A stretch of DNA of 64,000 nucleotides from Agrobacterium salinitolerans (GCF_002008225.1 NZ_MRDH01000026.1:1-64000); one strand, 5' to 3'; shown: positions 8,635 to 17,678, counted from the stretch's first letter. Program-made: numbers and translations. Notes: generated by a model from the letters alone, not told the origin.

Positions 8635-10461
8635 ATGAGCACAAATTCGACCCGCACGCCCCTGGACCATATCCGCAACTTCTCGATCGTTGCCCACATC
8701 GATCATGGCAAATCGACGCTGGCCGACCGGTTGATCCAGTCGACGGGCGGCCTTGCCGAACGCGACATGTCGGAACAGGTTCTCGATTCGATGGATATCG
8801 AGCGCGAGCGCGGCATCACCATCAAGGCACAGACCGTGCGCCTTCACTACAAGGCGAATGATGGCGAAACCTATGTGCTGAACCTCATCGACACGCCCGG
8901 CCACGTCGATTTTGCCTACGAAGTGTCCCGCTCGCTCTCGGCCTGCGAAGGCTCGCTGCTGGTGGTCGATGCGTCGCAGGGCGTGGAAGCCCAGACGCTC
9001 GCCAACGTCTATCAGGCGATCGACAATAATCACGAACTGGTCACGGTGCTCAACAAGATCGACCTGCCGGCGGCCGAACCCGACCGTATCAAGGAGCAGA
9101 TCGAGGAAGTGATCGGCATCGATGCTTCCGATGCGGTGATGATTTCGGCCAAGACCGGCCTTGGCATTCCCGATGTTCTCGAAGCCATCGTCCAACGCCT
9201 GCCGCCGCCGAAGAGCGATGTCGGCGAAAACGGGCCGCTGAAGGCACTGCTGGTGGACAGCTGGTACGACACCTATCTCGGCGTCATGGTTCTGGTGCGC
9301 GTCATCGATGGCGTGCTGAGCAAAGGCCAGCAGATCCGCATGATGGGCTCCGGCGCGAAATACGGCATTGAGCGCGTCGGTGTGCTGACCCCGAAGATGG
9401 TCACTGTCGATAGCCTCGGCCCCGGCGAGATCGGCTTTATTACCGCGTCGATCAAGGAAGTGGCCGATACGCGCGTCGGCGATACCATCACCGACGACAA
9501 GCGCCCGACAGCGCAGGCCCTGCCCGGCTTCAAGCCCGCGCAGCCCGTGGTGTTCTGCGGTCTCTTCCCGGTCGATGCAGCCGACTTCGAGGATTTGCGC
9601 GCGGCAGTGGGCAAGCTCCGCCTCAACGACGCCTCCTTCTCCTTCGAAATGGAATCGTCGGCCGCTCTCGGTTTTGGTTTCCGCTGCGGCTTCCTCGGCC
9701 TGCTGCATCTCGAAATCATTCAGGAACGCCTCGAGCGCGAGTTCAATCTCGATCTCGTCGCCACCGCACCTTCGGTCGTCTATGAAATGACGCTGACCGA
9801 TGGCACGGAGAAGGAACTGCACAACCCGGCCGATATGCCTGACGTCGTGAAGATCAAGGAAATCCGCGAGCCGTGGATCAAGGCGACGATCATGACGCCG
9901 GACGAATATCTCGGCGGCATCCTGAAACTCTGTCAGGACCGGCGCGGCCTGCAGACGGAGCTGACCTATGTCGGCAACCGTGCAATGATCACCTATGAAC
10001 TGCCGCTCAACGAAGTGGTGTTCGATTTCTACGACCGGCTGAAATCCATCTCCAAGGGTTACGCTTCGTTCGATTACAACATCATCGACTATCGCGCTGG
10101 CGATCTCGTCAAGATGTCGATCCTCGTCAATGGCGATCCGGTGGATGCGCTTTCCATGCTGGTGCACCGTTCGGCGGCCGACCGGCGCGGGCGCGGCATG
10201 TGCGAAAAGCTGAAGGAACTCATTCCGCCGCACATGTTCCAGATTCCGATCCAGGCGGCCATTGGCGGCAAGGTCATCGCCCGCGAAACCGTGCGCGCCC
10301 TGCGCAAGGACGTGACGGCGAAGTGCTACGGTGGCGATGCGACGCGTAAACGCAAACTTCTGGACAAGCAGAAGGAAGGCAAAAAGCGCATGCGCCAGTT
10401 CGGCAAGGTGGAGATTCCGCAGGAAGCCTTTATCGCCGCTCTGAAGATGAACGACGAATAA
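8635..10461 (+). CDS. lepA: Elongation factor 4 (LepA)
   Basis: This 608-aa translational GTPase has the G1 motif AHIDHGKST near residue 17, switch region RGITIK, G3 DTPGHVDF and G4 NKIDLP. EF-G-like domains II, III and V follow, and the LepA-specific C-terminal domain contains [20 protein letters not shown]. LepA remobilises stalled ribosomes and influences 30S assembly. Full-length and intact. A weak -10-like TATAGC lies about 13 bp upstream of the start. A clear terminator follows. The long open frame on the opposite strand is a shadow of its codon bias. Confidence 0.98.
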   Translation: MSTNSTRTPLDHIRNFSIVAHIDHGKSTLADRLIQSTGGLAERDMSEQVLDSMDIERERGITIKAQTVRLHYKANDGETYVLNLIDTPGHVDFAYEVSRSLSACEGSLLVVDASQGVEAQTLANVYQAIDNNHELVTVLNKIDLPAAEPDRIKEQIEEVIGIDASDAVMISAKTGLGIPDVLEAIVQRLPPPKSDVGENGPLKALLVDSWYDTYLGVMVLVRVIDGVLSKGQQIRMMGSGAKYGIERVGVLTPKMVTVDSLGPGEIGFITASIKEVADTRVGDTITDDKRPTAQALPGFKPAQPVVFCGLFPVDAADFEDLRAAVGKLRLNDASFSFEMESSAALGFGFRCGFLGLLHLEIIQERLEREFNLDLVATAPSVVYEMTLTDGTEKELHNPADMPDVVKIKEIREPWIKATIMTPDEYLGGILKLCQDRRGLQTELTYVGNRAMITYELPLNEVVFDFYDRLKSISKGYASFDYNIIDYRAGDLVKMSILVNGDPVDALSMLVHRSAADRRGRGMCEKLKELIPPHMFQIPIQAAIGGKVIARETVRALRKDVTAKCYGGDATRKRKLLDKQKEGKKRMRQFGKVEIPQEAFIAALKMNDE

Positions 10462-10487
10462 GCGGCAATCACTGCATCGCTATCGAA

Positions 10488-10511
10488 GGGAGGCCCACAG
10501 CCTCCCTTTTG
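10488..10511 (+). terminator. lepA terminator
   Basis: GGGAGGC, a CCACA loop and GCCTCCC are followed by TTTT, 26 bp after the lepA stop. It is a textbook intrinsic terminator. Confidence 0.85.
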
Positions 10512-10520
10512 CGTTTAGGG

Positions 10521-10928
10521 TCACGCGTGCAACTTGGCACCCTTGGTGATCTTGTCGACGATCTTCCTGTCGGCCCTCAGCGCCATGCCGACCACCTTGG
10601 CATCATCAGGAGAAAATTCCGAAAATACCTGGCGGTTGGCGACATCGTGCCCGGTGGCGAACATTTCCTCGATATAAAGCGATGTCGTGACGTCGCGCTC
10701 GAGGGATCGCTGGTGGATTTTGCGCAACGCCTCCTGATCCGTAGCCATGACGACAATCGGCTGAATGGACAGGGGATTATAGACGTTGCCCGCCCCGTCG
10801 CGGTATGGTTCGCCGATGATCTCTCGTGCCTGGGCGACGATCCCGGACATGAGAAATGCGGTAACGTTCAGTTTTTGCCACACGGCAAGGTCATCGCGAA
10901 GGATGACGGCGATCTTGGTATCAAACAT
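10521..10928 (-). CDS. DUF2000-family protein
   Basis: This 135-aa protein runs from MFDTKIAVILRDDLAVWQKL to the C-terminal KIVDKITKGAKLHA and matches the DUF2000 family (a peptidyl-tRNA hydrolase-like fold of unknown function). The internal conserved part includes PLSIQPIVVMATDQEAL. Its start codon overlaps the start codon of the divergent AraC regulator, which makes joint control likely. No enzymatic role can be assigned. Confidence 0.82.
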   Translation of the reverse strand: MFDTKIAVILRDDLAVWQKLNVTAFLMSGIVAQAREIIGEPYRDGAGNVYNPLSIQPIVVMATDQEALRKIHQRSLERDVTTSLYIEEMFATGHDVANRQVFSEFSPDDAKVVGMALRADRKIVDKITKGAKLHA

Positions 10929-11799
10929 GCGAACTCAATCTGGCTGTGGTTACGAAAGAGAAGCGATCCTAGCGCCTCGGGGCGTCGGCGATCTTGAACG
11001 TTCGTGCAAATTCGAAGGGATCGTGCAGGCGCCCTCCAGCGAAGGCATAGAACGCATCGAAGCGCGCTTTCATGGCAACGCCTATGCGCCGCACCGTCAT
11101 GATACCTATGCGCTGGGTGTCACGCTTTACGGCGTCCAGACCTTTTCCTATCGGGGGAAATCGCATTTCAGCATGCCCGGAAAGGTAATCGTGCTGCATC
11201 CGGACGAAGTTCACGATGGCGGCGCAGGCACCGATGAAGGGCTGCGCTACCGTATGCTTTATCTTCCGCCCGAAAAAACGACTGAGGCGGGATATAATGC
11301 GCTGCCCTTCGCCCAAAATCCCGTCATCGAAGATGAGGAGTTCCGGCGATGCCTCATTGAGGCGCTTGGCAATCTGGAAGGCGAGCCGGACAATCTGCTT
11401 CTTACCGACTGGCAGTCAAGACTGGCGGACTTGCTCTGGAAACATTCAAACGGAAGCGCCAGAACCATCAAACGGATCGACCGTATCGCCGTTTTACGGT
11501 GCCGGGACTATCTGCTGGAGAATAGCGCCGGCACCGTCGGCTCTGAAGAGCTGGAACGGATAAGTGGGCTCGACCGCTTCACGCTCTTTCGGCACTTTCG
11601 TTTCCTGTTCGGCACAAGCCCGCACCGCTATCTCATCATGCGCCGACTGCAAAAATGCAAGGACATGATGCGTGCGGGTGCGGGGCTTGCGGAAACGGCA
11701 TTTGCCTGCGGTTTTGCGGATCAGGCGCATTTTACCCGACACTTCAAAAATGCCTTTGGCATGCCGCCGGGACGCTGGCTCAACCTTGTTTCGAATTGA
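10927..11799 (+). CDS. AraC-family transcriptional regulator
   Basis: This protein has an N-terminal AraC-type cupin sensor (HRHDTYALGVTLYG, PGKVIVLHPDEVHDGG) and a C-terminal pair of helix-turn-helix motifs (SEELERISGLDRFTLFRHFR; GLAETAFACGFADQAHFTRH). ATG 10927 gives 290 aa, with a 30-odd-residue lead before the sensor. A GTG at 11023 preceded by GAAGGG is an alternative that gives a shorter protein. ATG 10927 overlaps the divergent DUF2000 start. Its stop abuts the convergent flavoprotein gene with no gap. The likely target is the DUF2000 gene and itself. Confidence 0.85.
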   Translation: MRTQSGCGYEREAILAPRGVGDLERSCKFEGIVQAPSSEGIERIEARFHGNAYAPHRHDTYALGVTLYGVQTFSYRGKSHFSMPGKVIVLHPDEVHDGGAGTDEGLRYRMLYLPPEKTTEAGYNALPFAQNPVIEDEEFRRCLIEALGNLEGEPDNLLLTDWQSRLADLLWKHSNGSARTIKRIDRIAVLRCRDYLLENSAGTVGSEELERISGLDRFTLFRHFRFLFGTSPHRYLIMRRLQKCKDMMRAGAGLAETAFACGFADQAHFTRHFKNAFGMPPGRWLNLVSN

Positions 11800-12687
11800 T
11801 CATTCCGGAAACAGGATCGACCGGTGAGCCGCAGCACCCGCCATGGCGCCGTCTCCCACCGCGAGGGCGACCGAGCCGGCAGGCCTTGCCACGTCACCGC
11901 AGGCGAAAATACCGGGGGCGGTGGTCTGTTTCATCGGGTCTGTCACGATGCTTGATCCCATGGGCCCTTCCTCCACAGCGCAGCCAAGTTTTTCCAGCCA
12001 GTTCGAGGCGATACGCAATTTCGGCTGGGTGAAAAGGCCAGCCAATGCGATGCTGCGTCCATCCGCCAGAACGACATCCGCATGCCCCGTAATTTCCCGG
12101 ATGCGGGTTGTTTCCACCCGCACGCCGCGCTTTGACAACAATGCGTTCTGGTCCGCATCCGGCTCGAAGACGCCGTTGGTGAAAAAGGTCGTCTCGCCCC
12201 AGTCGGGCAGCATCAATGCGTGGTGAATGGCCAAAGGTGAAGCGGCGATGACGCCGATCTTTCCCTGATTGAGCTCGTAACCATGGCAATAGGGGCAATG
12301 GAAGACCGAAGAGCCCCAACGCTCTTTCAGCCCGGCAATTGCAGGCAATTCATCGGCGACGCCCATAGCGAGGATGAGCCGGTCCGCAGTCTCACGACGG
12401 CCGCCATCGATCTCGATTACAAAATCGCCGAAGGAGCCTTCGGCATCGGTCACCCTGCCCTCAGCCCAATCTATGGTCGGGTAGCGTTCGATCTGGCGGC
12501 GCGCCTCGGTGATAATTTCACCCGGCGCCTTGCCATCCTGACCGAGAAAACCGTGGGAATGGCTGGCGAAACGGTTTCTCCGTTCACCTGCGTCCACCAC
12601 CAGAATGTTTTTTCTGGCGCGTCCAAGCTGCAGGGCGGCTGAGAGGCCGGCATAGCTGCCGCCGATAATGATGACGTCGAATTTCAT
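11800..12687 (-). CDS. TrxB-like NAD(P)/FAD-dependent oxidoreductase
   Basis: This 295-aa flavoprotein of the thioredoxin-reductase family has an N-terminal FAD-binding motif DVIIIGGSYAGLSAAL, a redox pair CPYC (Cys131, Cys134) and the C-terminal FAD motif GIFACGDVARPAGSVALAVG. Small stand-alone members with CPYCHGYE differ from housekeeping TrxB and often lie beside an Rrf2 or ArsR regulator. They are thought to serve disulfide or quinone reduction under stress, but the partner is unknown. It is divergent from an Rrf2 regulator at 12842, with direct repeats between them. Confidence 0.86.
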   Translation of the reverse strand: MKFDVIIIGGSYAGLSAALQLGRARKNILVVDAGERRNRFASHSHGFLGQDGKAPGEIITEARRQIERYPTIDWAEGRVTDAEGSFGDFVIEIDGGRRETADRLILAMGVADELPAIAGLKERWGSSVFHCPYCHGYELNQGKIGVIAASPLAIHHALMLPDWGETTFFTNGVFEPDADQNALLSKRGVRVETTRIREITGHADVVLADGRSIALAGLFTQPKLRIASNWLEKLGCAVEEGPMGSSIVTDPMKQTTAPGIFACGDVARPAGSVALAVGDGAMAGAAAHRSILFPE

Positions 12688-12739
12688 GATGCACCCATCG
12701 TTTCAGGAGGGAGGCGGAAGTGCCCGTTCGTTTCACGAT

Positions 12740-12794
12740 ACTTATATTGTTACGTGATTTTCGGAGTCAATAGTCACGCAACTTATATTGTTAC
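12740..12794. promoter_or_regulatory. Two 14-bp direct repeats in the flavoprotein/Rrf2 promoter
   Basis: ACTTATATTGTTAC occurs at 12740-12753 and again at 12781-12794, 41 bp apart (about four helical turns), in an AT-rich divergent promoter. This is a likely binding site for the adjacent Rrf2 regulator. Confidence 0.65.
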
Positions 12795-12841
12795 ATCACA
12801 TCGAAAGTGATAGCGTCGTTGTAAACAAGCGGGTTTGGACA

Positions 12842-13300
12842 ATGAGACACGACACGCGCCTTTCACGGGTGCTGCATATTCTGATCCATATGGAAAATCA
12901 TAAGGGTGCAGCGACATCCGAGAGCATCGCAGCGATGCTTCAGACCAATCCGGTGGTGGTGCGCAGGACAATGGCGGGCTTGCGAGAGCATGGTTATGTC
13001 TCGTCGGAAAAAGGCCATGGTGGTGGGTGGGTGCTGGCGCGGCCGCTCAGCGAAATCACGCTGCTCGATATTTACCGGGCGCTTGGCGCGCCGGAACTGT
13101 TCTCGATCGGGTTGGCTGGGGACAACCCGAACTGCGTTATCGAACAGGCTGTCAATGCAGCACTTTTTGATGCCATGAAAGAAGCGGAAAACATTCTGCT
13201 GTCCCGTTTCGGAGGCATTGCCCTTTCGCAGCTGGCGCAAGAGTCCATCAGCCGCTGGTCCAGGGTTTCCAACCACCCTTCCGCGATGGAACAGCTTTAG
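12842..13300 (+). CDS. Rrf2-family transcriptional regulator without Fe-S cysteines
   Basis: This 152-aa winged-helix protein has the Rrf2 pattern: TSESIAAMLQTNPVVVRRTM, GYVSSEKGHGGGWVLARPL and SEITLLDIYRALGAPELFSI. It holds only one Cys (Cys98), not the three needed for an IscR/RirA-type cluster, so it probably senses by another route, as CymR/YwnA-type members do. ATG 12842 gives the normal N-terminus; an upstream in-frame start at 12788 is inside the operator. It likely represses the divergent TrxB-like gene. Confidence 0.87.
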   Translation: MRHDTRLSRVLHILIHMENHKGAATSESIAAMLQTNPVVVRRTMAGLREHGYVSSEKGHGGGWVLARPLSEITLLDIYRALGAPELFSIGLAGDNPNCVIEQAVNAALFDAMKEAENILLSRFGGIALSQLAQESISRWSRVSNHPSAMEQL

Positions 13301-13330
13301 GGGGCGGGAAAGGGGCCATCTCGCAAAGAA

Positions 13331-13361
13331 AAACCGCCTGCCCTGAGGCAGACGGTTTTAT
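13331..13361. terminator. Bidirectional terminator
   Basis: AAACCGCCTGCC and GGCAGACGGTTT pair (one mismatch) around CTGA, with A and T runs on both flanks. It serves both the Rrf2 gene and the convergent small membrane protein gene. Confidence 0.8.
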
Positions 13362-13377
13362 TGTATGAGTAGGCTCG

Positions 13378-13695
13378 TTACGGCTGGGTCTGCGTGCCGC
13401 CCGTATTCGGGCTAGCCGGTGCAGTATCGTTCGCAGGCGGTGTTGTCGGAGCGGTCGGAGCCATGGGTGCCGGTGCCTGATCCGTTGCCGCAGGCGGCGT
13501 GGTGGAGGATGTCGTGGCCGGATCGGTGGTCGGGCCGCTCATCTGCGACCAGGCGAAAACGCCCACCAATACGACGACGATGATCGCCAACCACGGCACC
13601 CAGGACGACGACGTGCGGGCACGCGGTTCATTGCTGATATTCACTTCCGGACGAAGATCGCGGTCCGGACGCGGGTTGTTGGGATCGAATGTCAT
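13378..13695 (-). CDS. Small membrane protein with Pro/Thr/Ala-rich tail
   Basis: This 105-aa protein of unknown function has a short charged N-terminus with a DPNNPRPDRDLRPE segment. One transmembrane helix follows (WLAIIVVVLVGVFAW, about residues 35-50), then a low-complexity periplasmic tail of Ala, Pro and Thr (PPAATDQAPAPMAPTAPTTP). Similar proteins are widespread hypotheticals in Rhizobiaceae. The tail looks unstructured and could span the cell wall; no function is claimed. A terminator follows the stop. Confidence 0.75.
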   Translation of the reverse strand: MTFDPNNPRPDRDLRPEVNISNEPRARTSSSWVPWLAIIVVVLVGVFAWSQMSGPTTDPATTSSTTPPAATDQAPAPMAPTAPTTPPANDTAPASPNTGGTQTQP

Positions 13696-13767
13696 GGTGT
13701 TTCCTCCTCTTCATTCTGCGGAGAAAACGACGTTCACGAGATTTTGTTCCGATTTGGCCCAGAGCGC

Positions 13768-15180
13768 TTACGACAGACGAGGCTCAACCGCCTGCTGAAG
13801 CGCCTCCGCCAGCACCGTCATGACCTGCGGACCTGCCATTTGCGACACGTTGAAACGCATGAAACCGGACGCGCTCTGTGAGGAACTGAACACATTGCCG
13901 GGGGCCAGCACCACCTGCCGCGACAGGGCACGGCGCGCCACATCGGCGGCATCAACCCCGTCCGGCAGGCGGCACCACAAAAACATGCCCGCCTGCGGTT
14001 CGATCCACGGCACACATCCAACCGACCTGAGACGCGCCGCCACCTCCGGCATCGCCGCTGCAAGACGCTGCCTGAGCGCCTCGACATGTTTGCGGTAGCT
14101 GCCATCGGTCAAAAGCGAGAGGATGAGCGCCGCCGAAAAATGCGTTCCGCCAAAAGTGGTGGCGATCTTGAGATCGGTTAGAGGGTCTACCCATGCCATG
14201 GGTGCTGCGATGAAACCGCACCGTACGGAGGCCGACAGGGTTTTTGAAAAACTGCCTATCTGGACGACGCGGTTCAGACCGTCAAAGGCAGCCAGCCGGG
14301 GCGCTGCCTGGGTTTCGAAATCGGCAAAAATATCATCCTCGATGATGGTCAGCCCCACCTGCTCTGCGAGCATCAGCAGGCGATGGGCGGAAACGGCGGA
14401 AAGCCTTGCGCCTGTCGGATTATGAATTGCGGAATTGGTGATATAAAGCCGGGGCTGATGGTCTTTCAGCGCCTGCTCGAAGAGTTCCAGGTCCGGTCCG
14501 GTCGGCGTGTAGGGAACACCGACGATCTTTACCCTGTGCGCCCGCAAGAGGGCGTGGAAATTGAAGTAACACGGGTCATCGACCACAACCGTATCCCCCG
14601 GTTGCAGCAGGAAACGGCACAAAAGATCGATCGCCTGCGTGCCGGAGTCGGTGAGCATGATCTGGTTGAGGCCCGCCTGCACCCCGTGTTCGGCCAACCT
14701 GCGCGAGAGAAGCAGGCGCAGCGGCAACAGCCCCATCGGGCCGCCATAATCCGTCAACAGGGCTGCGTCGGCGCGGGTAAGCCCGCGCATGGCTCGCCTC
14801 AACGCCTCCTGCGGCATCCACGATGTGGGAAGCCAGCCGCAACCGGGTTTGGCGAGAACGGAACTTTCATCCAGCGCCTGCCGTGAAACCCACAAAGGAT
14901 CCACAGCCCTGTCCAGCTGCGGTTCGATATCGGCAAGCGACAGGGGCGCAAGCGGACCCGAAACGAAAAAACCGGAGCCGGGGCGCGAGCTTATCGTGCC
15001 ATCGGCCACCAGCCGATCGTAGGCCTCGACAATGGTGGAGGTGGAAACCTGCATGGTCTTCGCCAGCGCCCTGACCGATGGCAGGCGCGCGCCCGGCACG
15101 AGGATGCGCGAGGCGATGCGTTGCCGCACACTTGCCATCACCTTTTCTATGCGCGTGCCCGCAGCAATCGGTCCGTCCAC
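13768..15180 (-). CDS. MocR-type regulator (GntR HTH fused to PLP aminotransferase domain)
   Basis: This 470-aa protein has an N-terminal GntR winged helix (LPSVRALAKTMQVSTSTIVE, followed by DRLVADGTISSRPGSGFFVS). A fold-type I aminotransferase domain follows, containing the PLP lysine in GSFSKTLSASVRCGF and the cofactor-site Asp-Pro of VVDDPCYFNFHALL. MocR regulators use PLP or its amino-acid adduct as a signal. I set the start at GTG 15180 because GGAGG lies six bases upstream; the frame stays open much further but overlaps the divergent transporter. It most likely controls the divergent EamA exporter. Confidence 0.9.
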   Translation of the reverse strand: MDGPIAAGTRIEKVMASVRQRIASRILVPGARLPSVRALAKTMQVSTSTIVEAYDRLVADGTISSRPGSGFFVSGPLAPLSLADIEPQLDRAVDPLWVSRQALDESSVLAKPGCGWLPTSWMPQEALRRAMRGLTRADAALLTDYGGPMGLLPLRLLLSRRLAEHGVQAGLNQIMLTDSGTQAIDLLCRFLLQPGDTVVVDDPCYFNFHALLRAHRVKIVGVPYTPTGPDLELFEQALKDHQPRLYITNSAIHNPTGARLSAVSAHRLLMLAEQVGLTIIEDDIFADFETQAAPRLAAFDGLNRVVQIGSFSKTLSASVRCGFIAAPMAWVDPLTDLKIATTFGGTHFSAALILSLLTDGSYRKHVEALRQRLAAAMPEVAARLRSVGCVPWIEPQAGMFLWCRLPDGVDAADVARRALSRQVVLAPGNVFSSSQSASGFMRFNVSQMAGPQVMTVLAEALQQAVEPRLS

Positions 15181-15189
15181 ACTTCCTCC

Positions 15190-15218
15190 AACTGTATCGC
15201 TTGCGATACCATAACAGT
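15190..15218. promoter_or_regulatory. Nested palindrome, candidate MocR operator
   Basis: GTATCGC (15194-15200) and GCGATAC (15203-15209) are inverted around TT, and AACTGT/ACAGTT forms an outer inverted pair. The site lies immediately upstream of the MocR Shine-Dalgarno sequence, in the 115-bp divergent promoter shared with the EamA transporter. Confidence 0.55.
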
Positions 15219-15295
15219 TTATTGAAATTGTATATGATTGTCGCTGTTCCTGCCAGCCATTCCGGATCAAGAAAGGCAAAACGCAGGAGTTGACG

Positions 15296-16171
15296 ATGGA
15301 CAAGACGACGAGCGGCTGGCTGAGCGGCCTGACAGGCGTGGTGATATTCAGCGGTTCGCTGCCCGCGACGCGCATTGCGGTAACGGGTTTCGATCCGGTT
15401 TTCCTGACTGTCGCCCGCGCCAGCATTGCCGGCCTGCTGGCGCTGGCGCTGCTGTTTCTGTTCCGGCAAAGGCGCCCGGCGCGCGATAACCTGACATCGC
15501 TTTTCATCGTCTCACTGGGTGTTGTGGTGGGCTTCCCGCTACTGACAGCGCTGGCGCTGCGGCATGTTACCTCCGCGCATTCCATCGTTTTTGTGGGGCT
15601 CTTGCCGCTCGCAACGGCAATCTTCGCGGTGCTGCGCGGCGGAGAACGCCCACGCCCGGTGTTTTGGCTCTTTTCCTGCCTTGGAAGCGCGCTTGTTGCG
15701 GGGTTTTCCCTGTCGAATTCGTTGGCCGCCGGTGTCGAGGCCTCGCTTGCCGGCGACCTGCTGATGCTCGGGGCAATCATCGTCTGCGGGCTCGGCTATG
15801 CGGAGGGTGCTGCCCTTTCCCGCAAGCTGGGCGGCTGGCAGGTCATTTCCTGGGCGCTGGTTCTTTCCCTGCCGGTCATGCTGCCGCTTGCTTTCTTTAT
15901 CGGGCCGGAAACGTTTGCCGGCATCGAGCCGCAGGCCTGGGCCGGCCTTGCCTATGTTTCCCTGTTCAGCATGCTGATCGGCTTCATCTTCTGGTATCGC
16001 GGACTGGCGCTTGGCGGCATCGCCGCTGTGGGCCAGCTGCAATTGCTTCAGCCCTTCTTCGGGCTGGCACTTGCCGCGACCCTGCTGCATGAGGAGGTGA
16101 GCCCGGCCATGATCGCCATTACGCTTGTGGTGGTTCTCTGTGTTGCAGGCGCGCGGAAATTCGCACGCTGA
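15296..16171 (+). CDS. EamA/DMT-family transporter
   Basis: This 291-aa inner-membrane protein has about ten predicted helices in two EamA repeats (GVVIFSGSLPATRIAVTGF near the N-terminus; SLFSMLIGFIFWYRGLALGG in the second half). DMT family members usually export amino acids or related metabolites. ATG 15296 has GGAG at ideal spacing; TTG 15290 is an in-frame alternative. The divergent MocR regulator suggests a substrate linked to amino acids or PLP metabolism. Confidence 0.88.
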   Translation: MDKTTSGWLSGLTGVVIFSGSLPATRIAVTGFDPVFLTVARASIAGLLALALLFLFRQRRPARDNLTSLFIVSLGVVVGFPLLTALALRHVTSAHSIVFVGLLPLATAIFAVLRGGERPRPVFWLFSCLGSALVAGFSLSNSLAAGVEASLAGDLLMLGAIIVCGLGYAEGAALSRKLGGWQVISWALVLSLPVMLPLAFFIGPETFAGIEPQAWAGLAYVSLFSMLIGFIFWYRGLALGGIAAVGQLQLLQPFFGLALAATLLHEEVSPAMIAITLVVVLCVAGARKFAR

Positions 16172-16182
16172 CGGCTGCCATC

Positions 16183-16211
16183 GTCAGCTCGAACGATGTC
16201 AGCTCGAACGA
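16183..16211. repeat. 14-bp tandem duplication at the GH25 stop codon
   Basis: GTCAGCTCGAACGA occurs at 16183-16196 and 16198-16211, separated by one base. The second copy contains the stop codon of the lysozyme gene (16199-16201), so this looks like a recent short tandem duplication at a gene end. Confidence 0.7.
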
Positions 16212-17311
16212 CGCTCCACCCAGCGATGCCATGCGTCCTCGCTGCCGTTGAAGACGTTGAGATCGATGCGGCCATCGACGCCATGCGACAGGCCGGAACC
16301 GGAATATTGCCAGAACAGCCACTTGCGGCCAGGATACACCACGGACGGATGCTGGGCAACGGCGCGCAGCCAGAAGGGATAATCCTGGAATTCGCCCTTG
16401 AGGTTGTCCTTGTAAAAATCGGGCGCCGTATAAATGATCGGTCGCTGGCCGTAATGGCGCTCGAGCTTGTCCATGAAGACGCGCATCTTTTCCAGAACGC
16501 GCTCACGCGAATGGCGCATCTTGCAGCTCGATTCGCCGTTATATTCCACATCAATGACAGGCGGCAGCGCATCTGGATCGCGCGGTACATTACGAATGAA
16601 CCAGTCCGCCTGTTCGCTGGCGTTGCGGCACCAGTAGAAGAAGTGGTAAGCACCGCGGCGAATACCCGCTTCCTTCGCGCGCTGCCAGTTGGTGCGGAAC
16701 ATCGGATCGAGATGGTCGCCGCCATCCGTCGCCTTGATGAAGGCGAAATTGGCGCCGCGTGTGCGCAGCTGCGGCCAGTTTATATTGGCCTGCCAGCGGG
16801 ATACATCCACCCCGTGGACCTGGAAATGACGCGGCTGGACCCTGCCGAAATTGATCGGCTTCGCATCGCTGAAGCTGGAGCGGAAAATGCGTGAGCGAAT
16901 GTGCGCACCGGCGCTCGCCGCCGGCGCCGCAGCCATGGCCAACTGGACCGGACGCTCCATCTGGTTGATCGTGGGGCGCTCCGCCGGCCGCACCATTCCC
17001 GCCGCCTGTGACGGAACCGGCAAACGGATTTCAGGTGCATTCTGCGTTAACGACGCCCTGGGGGTGACAGCGGAAAATGCCTTGGGTTCGTCAGGCACCG
17101 GCCCGCCCCATGCCAGAACTTCCTGCCGTGGCTGGGCGGCGATGGCCTGGGTACCGACGCCTGCCTGCGGCACCGGCGCGGATGGCGTGACCGAACTCGT
17201 CGTTTCCTTCGAGGGCAAGCCGGCCATCAGGCTTTCCGGCCCGGAACTGGACGTGCAGCCTCCAAGCAGGAAGCAACCGAAGAAGAGTGCTGGCACAGCC
17301 GATGAACGCAT
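16199..17311 (-). CDS. GH25 muramidase lipoprotein
   Basis: This 370-aa protein has a lipoprotein signal (MRSSAVPALFFGCFLLGGC) and a disordered Ser/Pro/Ala-rich linker of about 140 residues. A C-terminal glycoside hydrolase family 25 domain follows, with the active-site segment VHGVDVSRWQANI and the catalytic pair DVEYNGES; other core pieces are FAFIKATDGGDHLDPMF and WLFWQYSGSG. GH25 enzymes cleave the beta-1,4 bond between MurNAc and GlcNAc in peptidoglycan. ATG 17311 puts the lipobox (LLGGC) correctly, so the protein is probably anchored in the outer membrane facing the periplasm. Confidence 0.9.
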   Translation of the reverse strand: MRSSAVPALFFGCFLLGGCTSSSGPESLMAGLPSKETTSSVTPSAPVPQAGVGTQAIAAQPRQEVLAWGGPVPDEPKAFSAVTPRASLTQNAPEIRLPVPSQAAGMVRPAERPTINQMERPVQLAMAAAPAASAGAHIRSRIFRSSFSDAKPINFGRVQPRHFQVHGVDVSRWQANINWPQLRTRGANFAFIKATDGGDHLDPMFRTNWQRAKEAGIRRGAYHFFYWCRNASEQADWFIRNVPRDPDALPPVIDVEYNGESSCKMRHSRERVLEKMRVFMDKLERHYGQRPIIYTAPDFYKDNLKGEFQDYPFWLRAVAQHPSVVYPGRKWLFWQYSGSGLSHGVDGRIDLNVFNGSEDAWHRWVERRSS

Positions 17312-17489
17312 GAGAACCCGTACGCAAAACAAATCGGGGGCGCTCTGATGCCGCCCGGAGACCTCGAAATACAAATGCTAACGGAAGATTATCAAAAAAG
17401 ACTGAATCTTATCTTTACGTCGGCACCCGCCAATGCGCCCGTCATTTCTGGCAGGCGAAACGGATCGAATTCTCGCGCGGCGGCGCGGT

Positions 17490-17678
17490 TCAGGCCGTCA
17501 TGGCGGTCAGATCGACAGTGTCGGCGCCGGGGGAATTTCTCTTGATCGATTCGATCGCATGGATGGCCGAAGCTTTTGCCTTGTATCCTTCCGACGAGAA
17601 CATTGTTTCCCCGTTGGATGCCTTGAAGCGGAACCGGTATTCGCCGGCCTTGTCCTGGTAGATTTCAAATTTGTACAT
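17490..17678 (-). CDS. DUF1508 (YegP-like) protein
   Basis: This 62-aa protein consists of one DUF1508 repeat: MYKFEIYQDKAGEYRFRFKA then SNGETMFSSEGYKAKASAIH. The fold is a small alpha/beta unit; the function is unknown. ATG 17678 is preceded by AAAGGAGA at good spacing. The open frame continues upstream in front of this start, but that part is out of family and overlaps the next gene. Confidence 0.85.
   Translation of the reverse strand: MYKFEIYQDKAGEYRFRFKASNGETMFSSEGYKAKASAIHAIESIKRNSPGADTVDLTAMTA

Noticed and set aside
8572..10233. A 553-codon open frame on the minus strand opposite lepA
   Set aside because: It is in the codon-bias shadow of lepA, has a composition unlike a folded protein (His/Asp/Arg-rich) and no ribosome-binding site; lepA is unambiguous.
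15181..15780. N-terminal extension of the MocR gene by 200 codons
   Set aside because: It overlaps the divergent EamA gene, has low-complexity composition, and GTG 15180 has an ideal ribosome-binding site with the correct family N-terminus.
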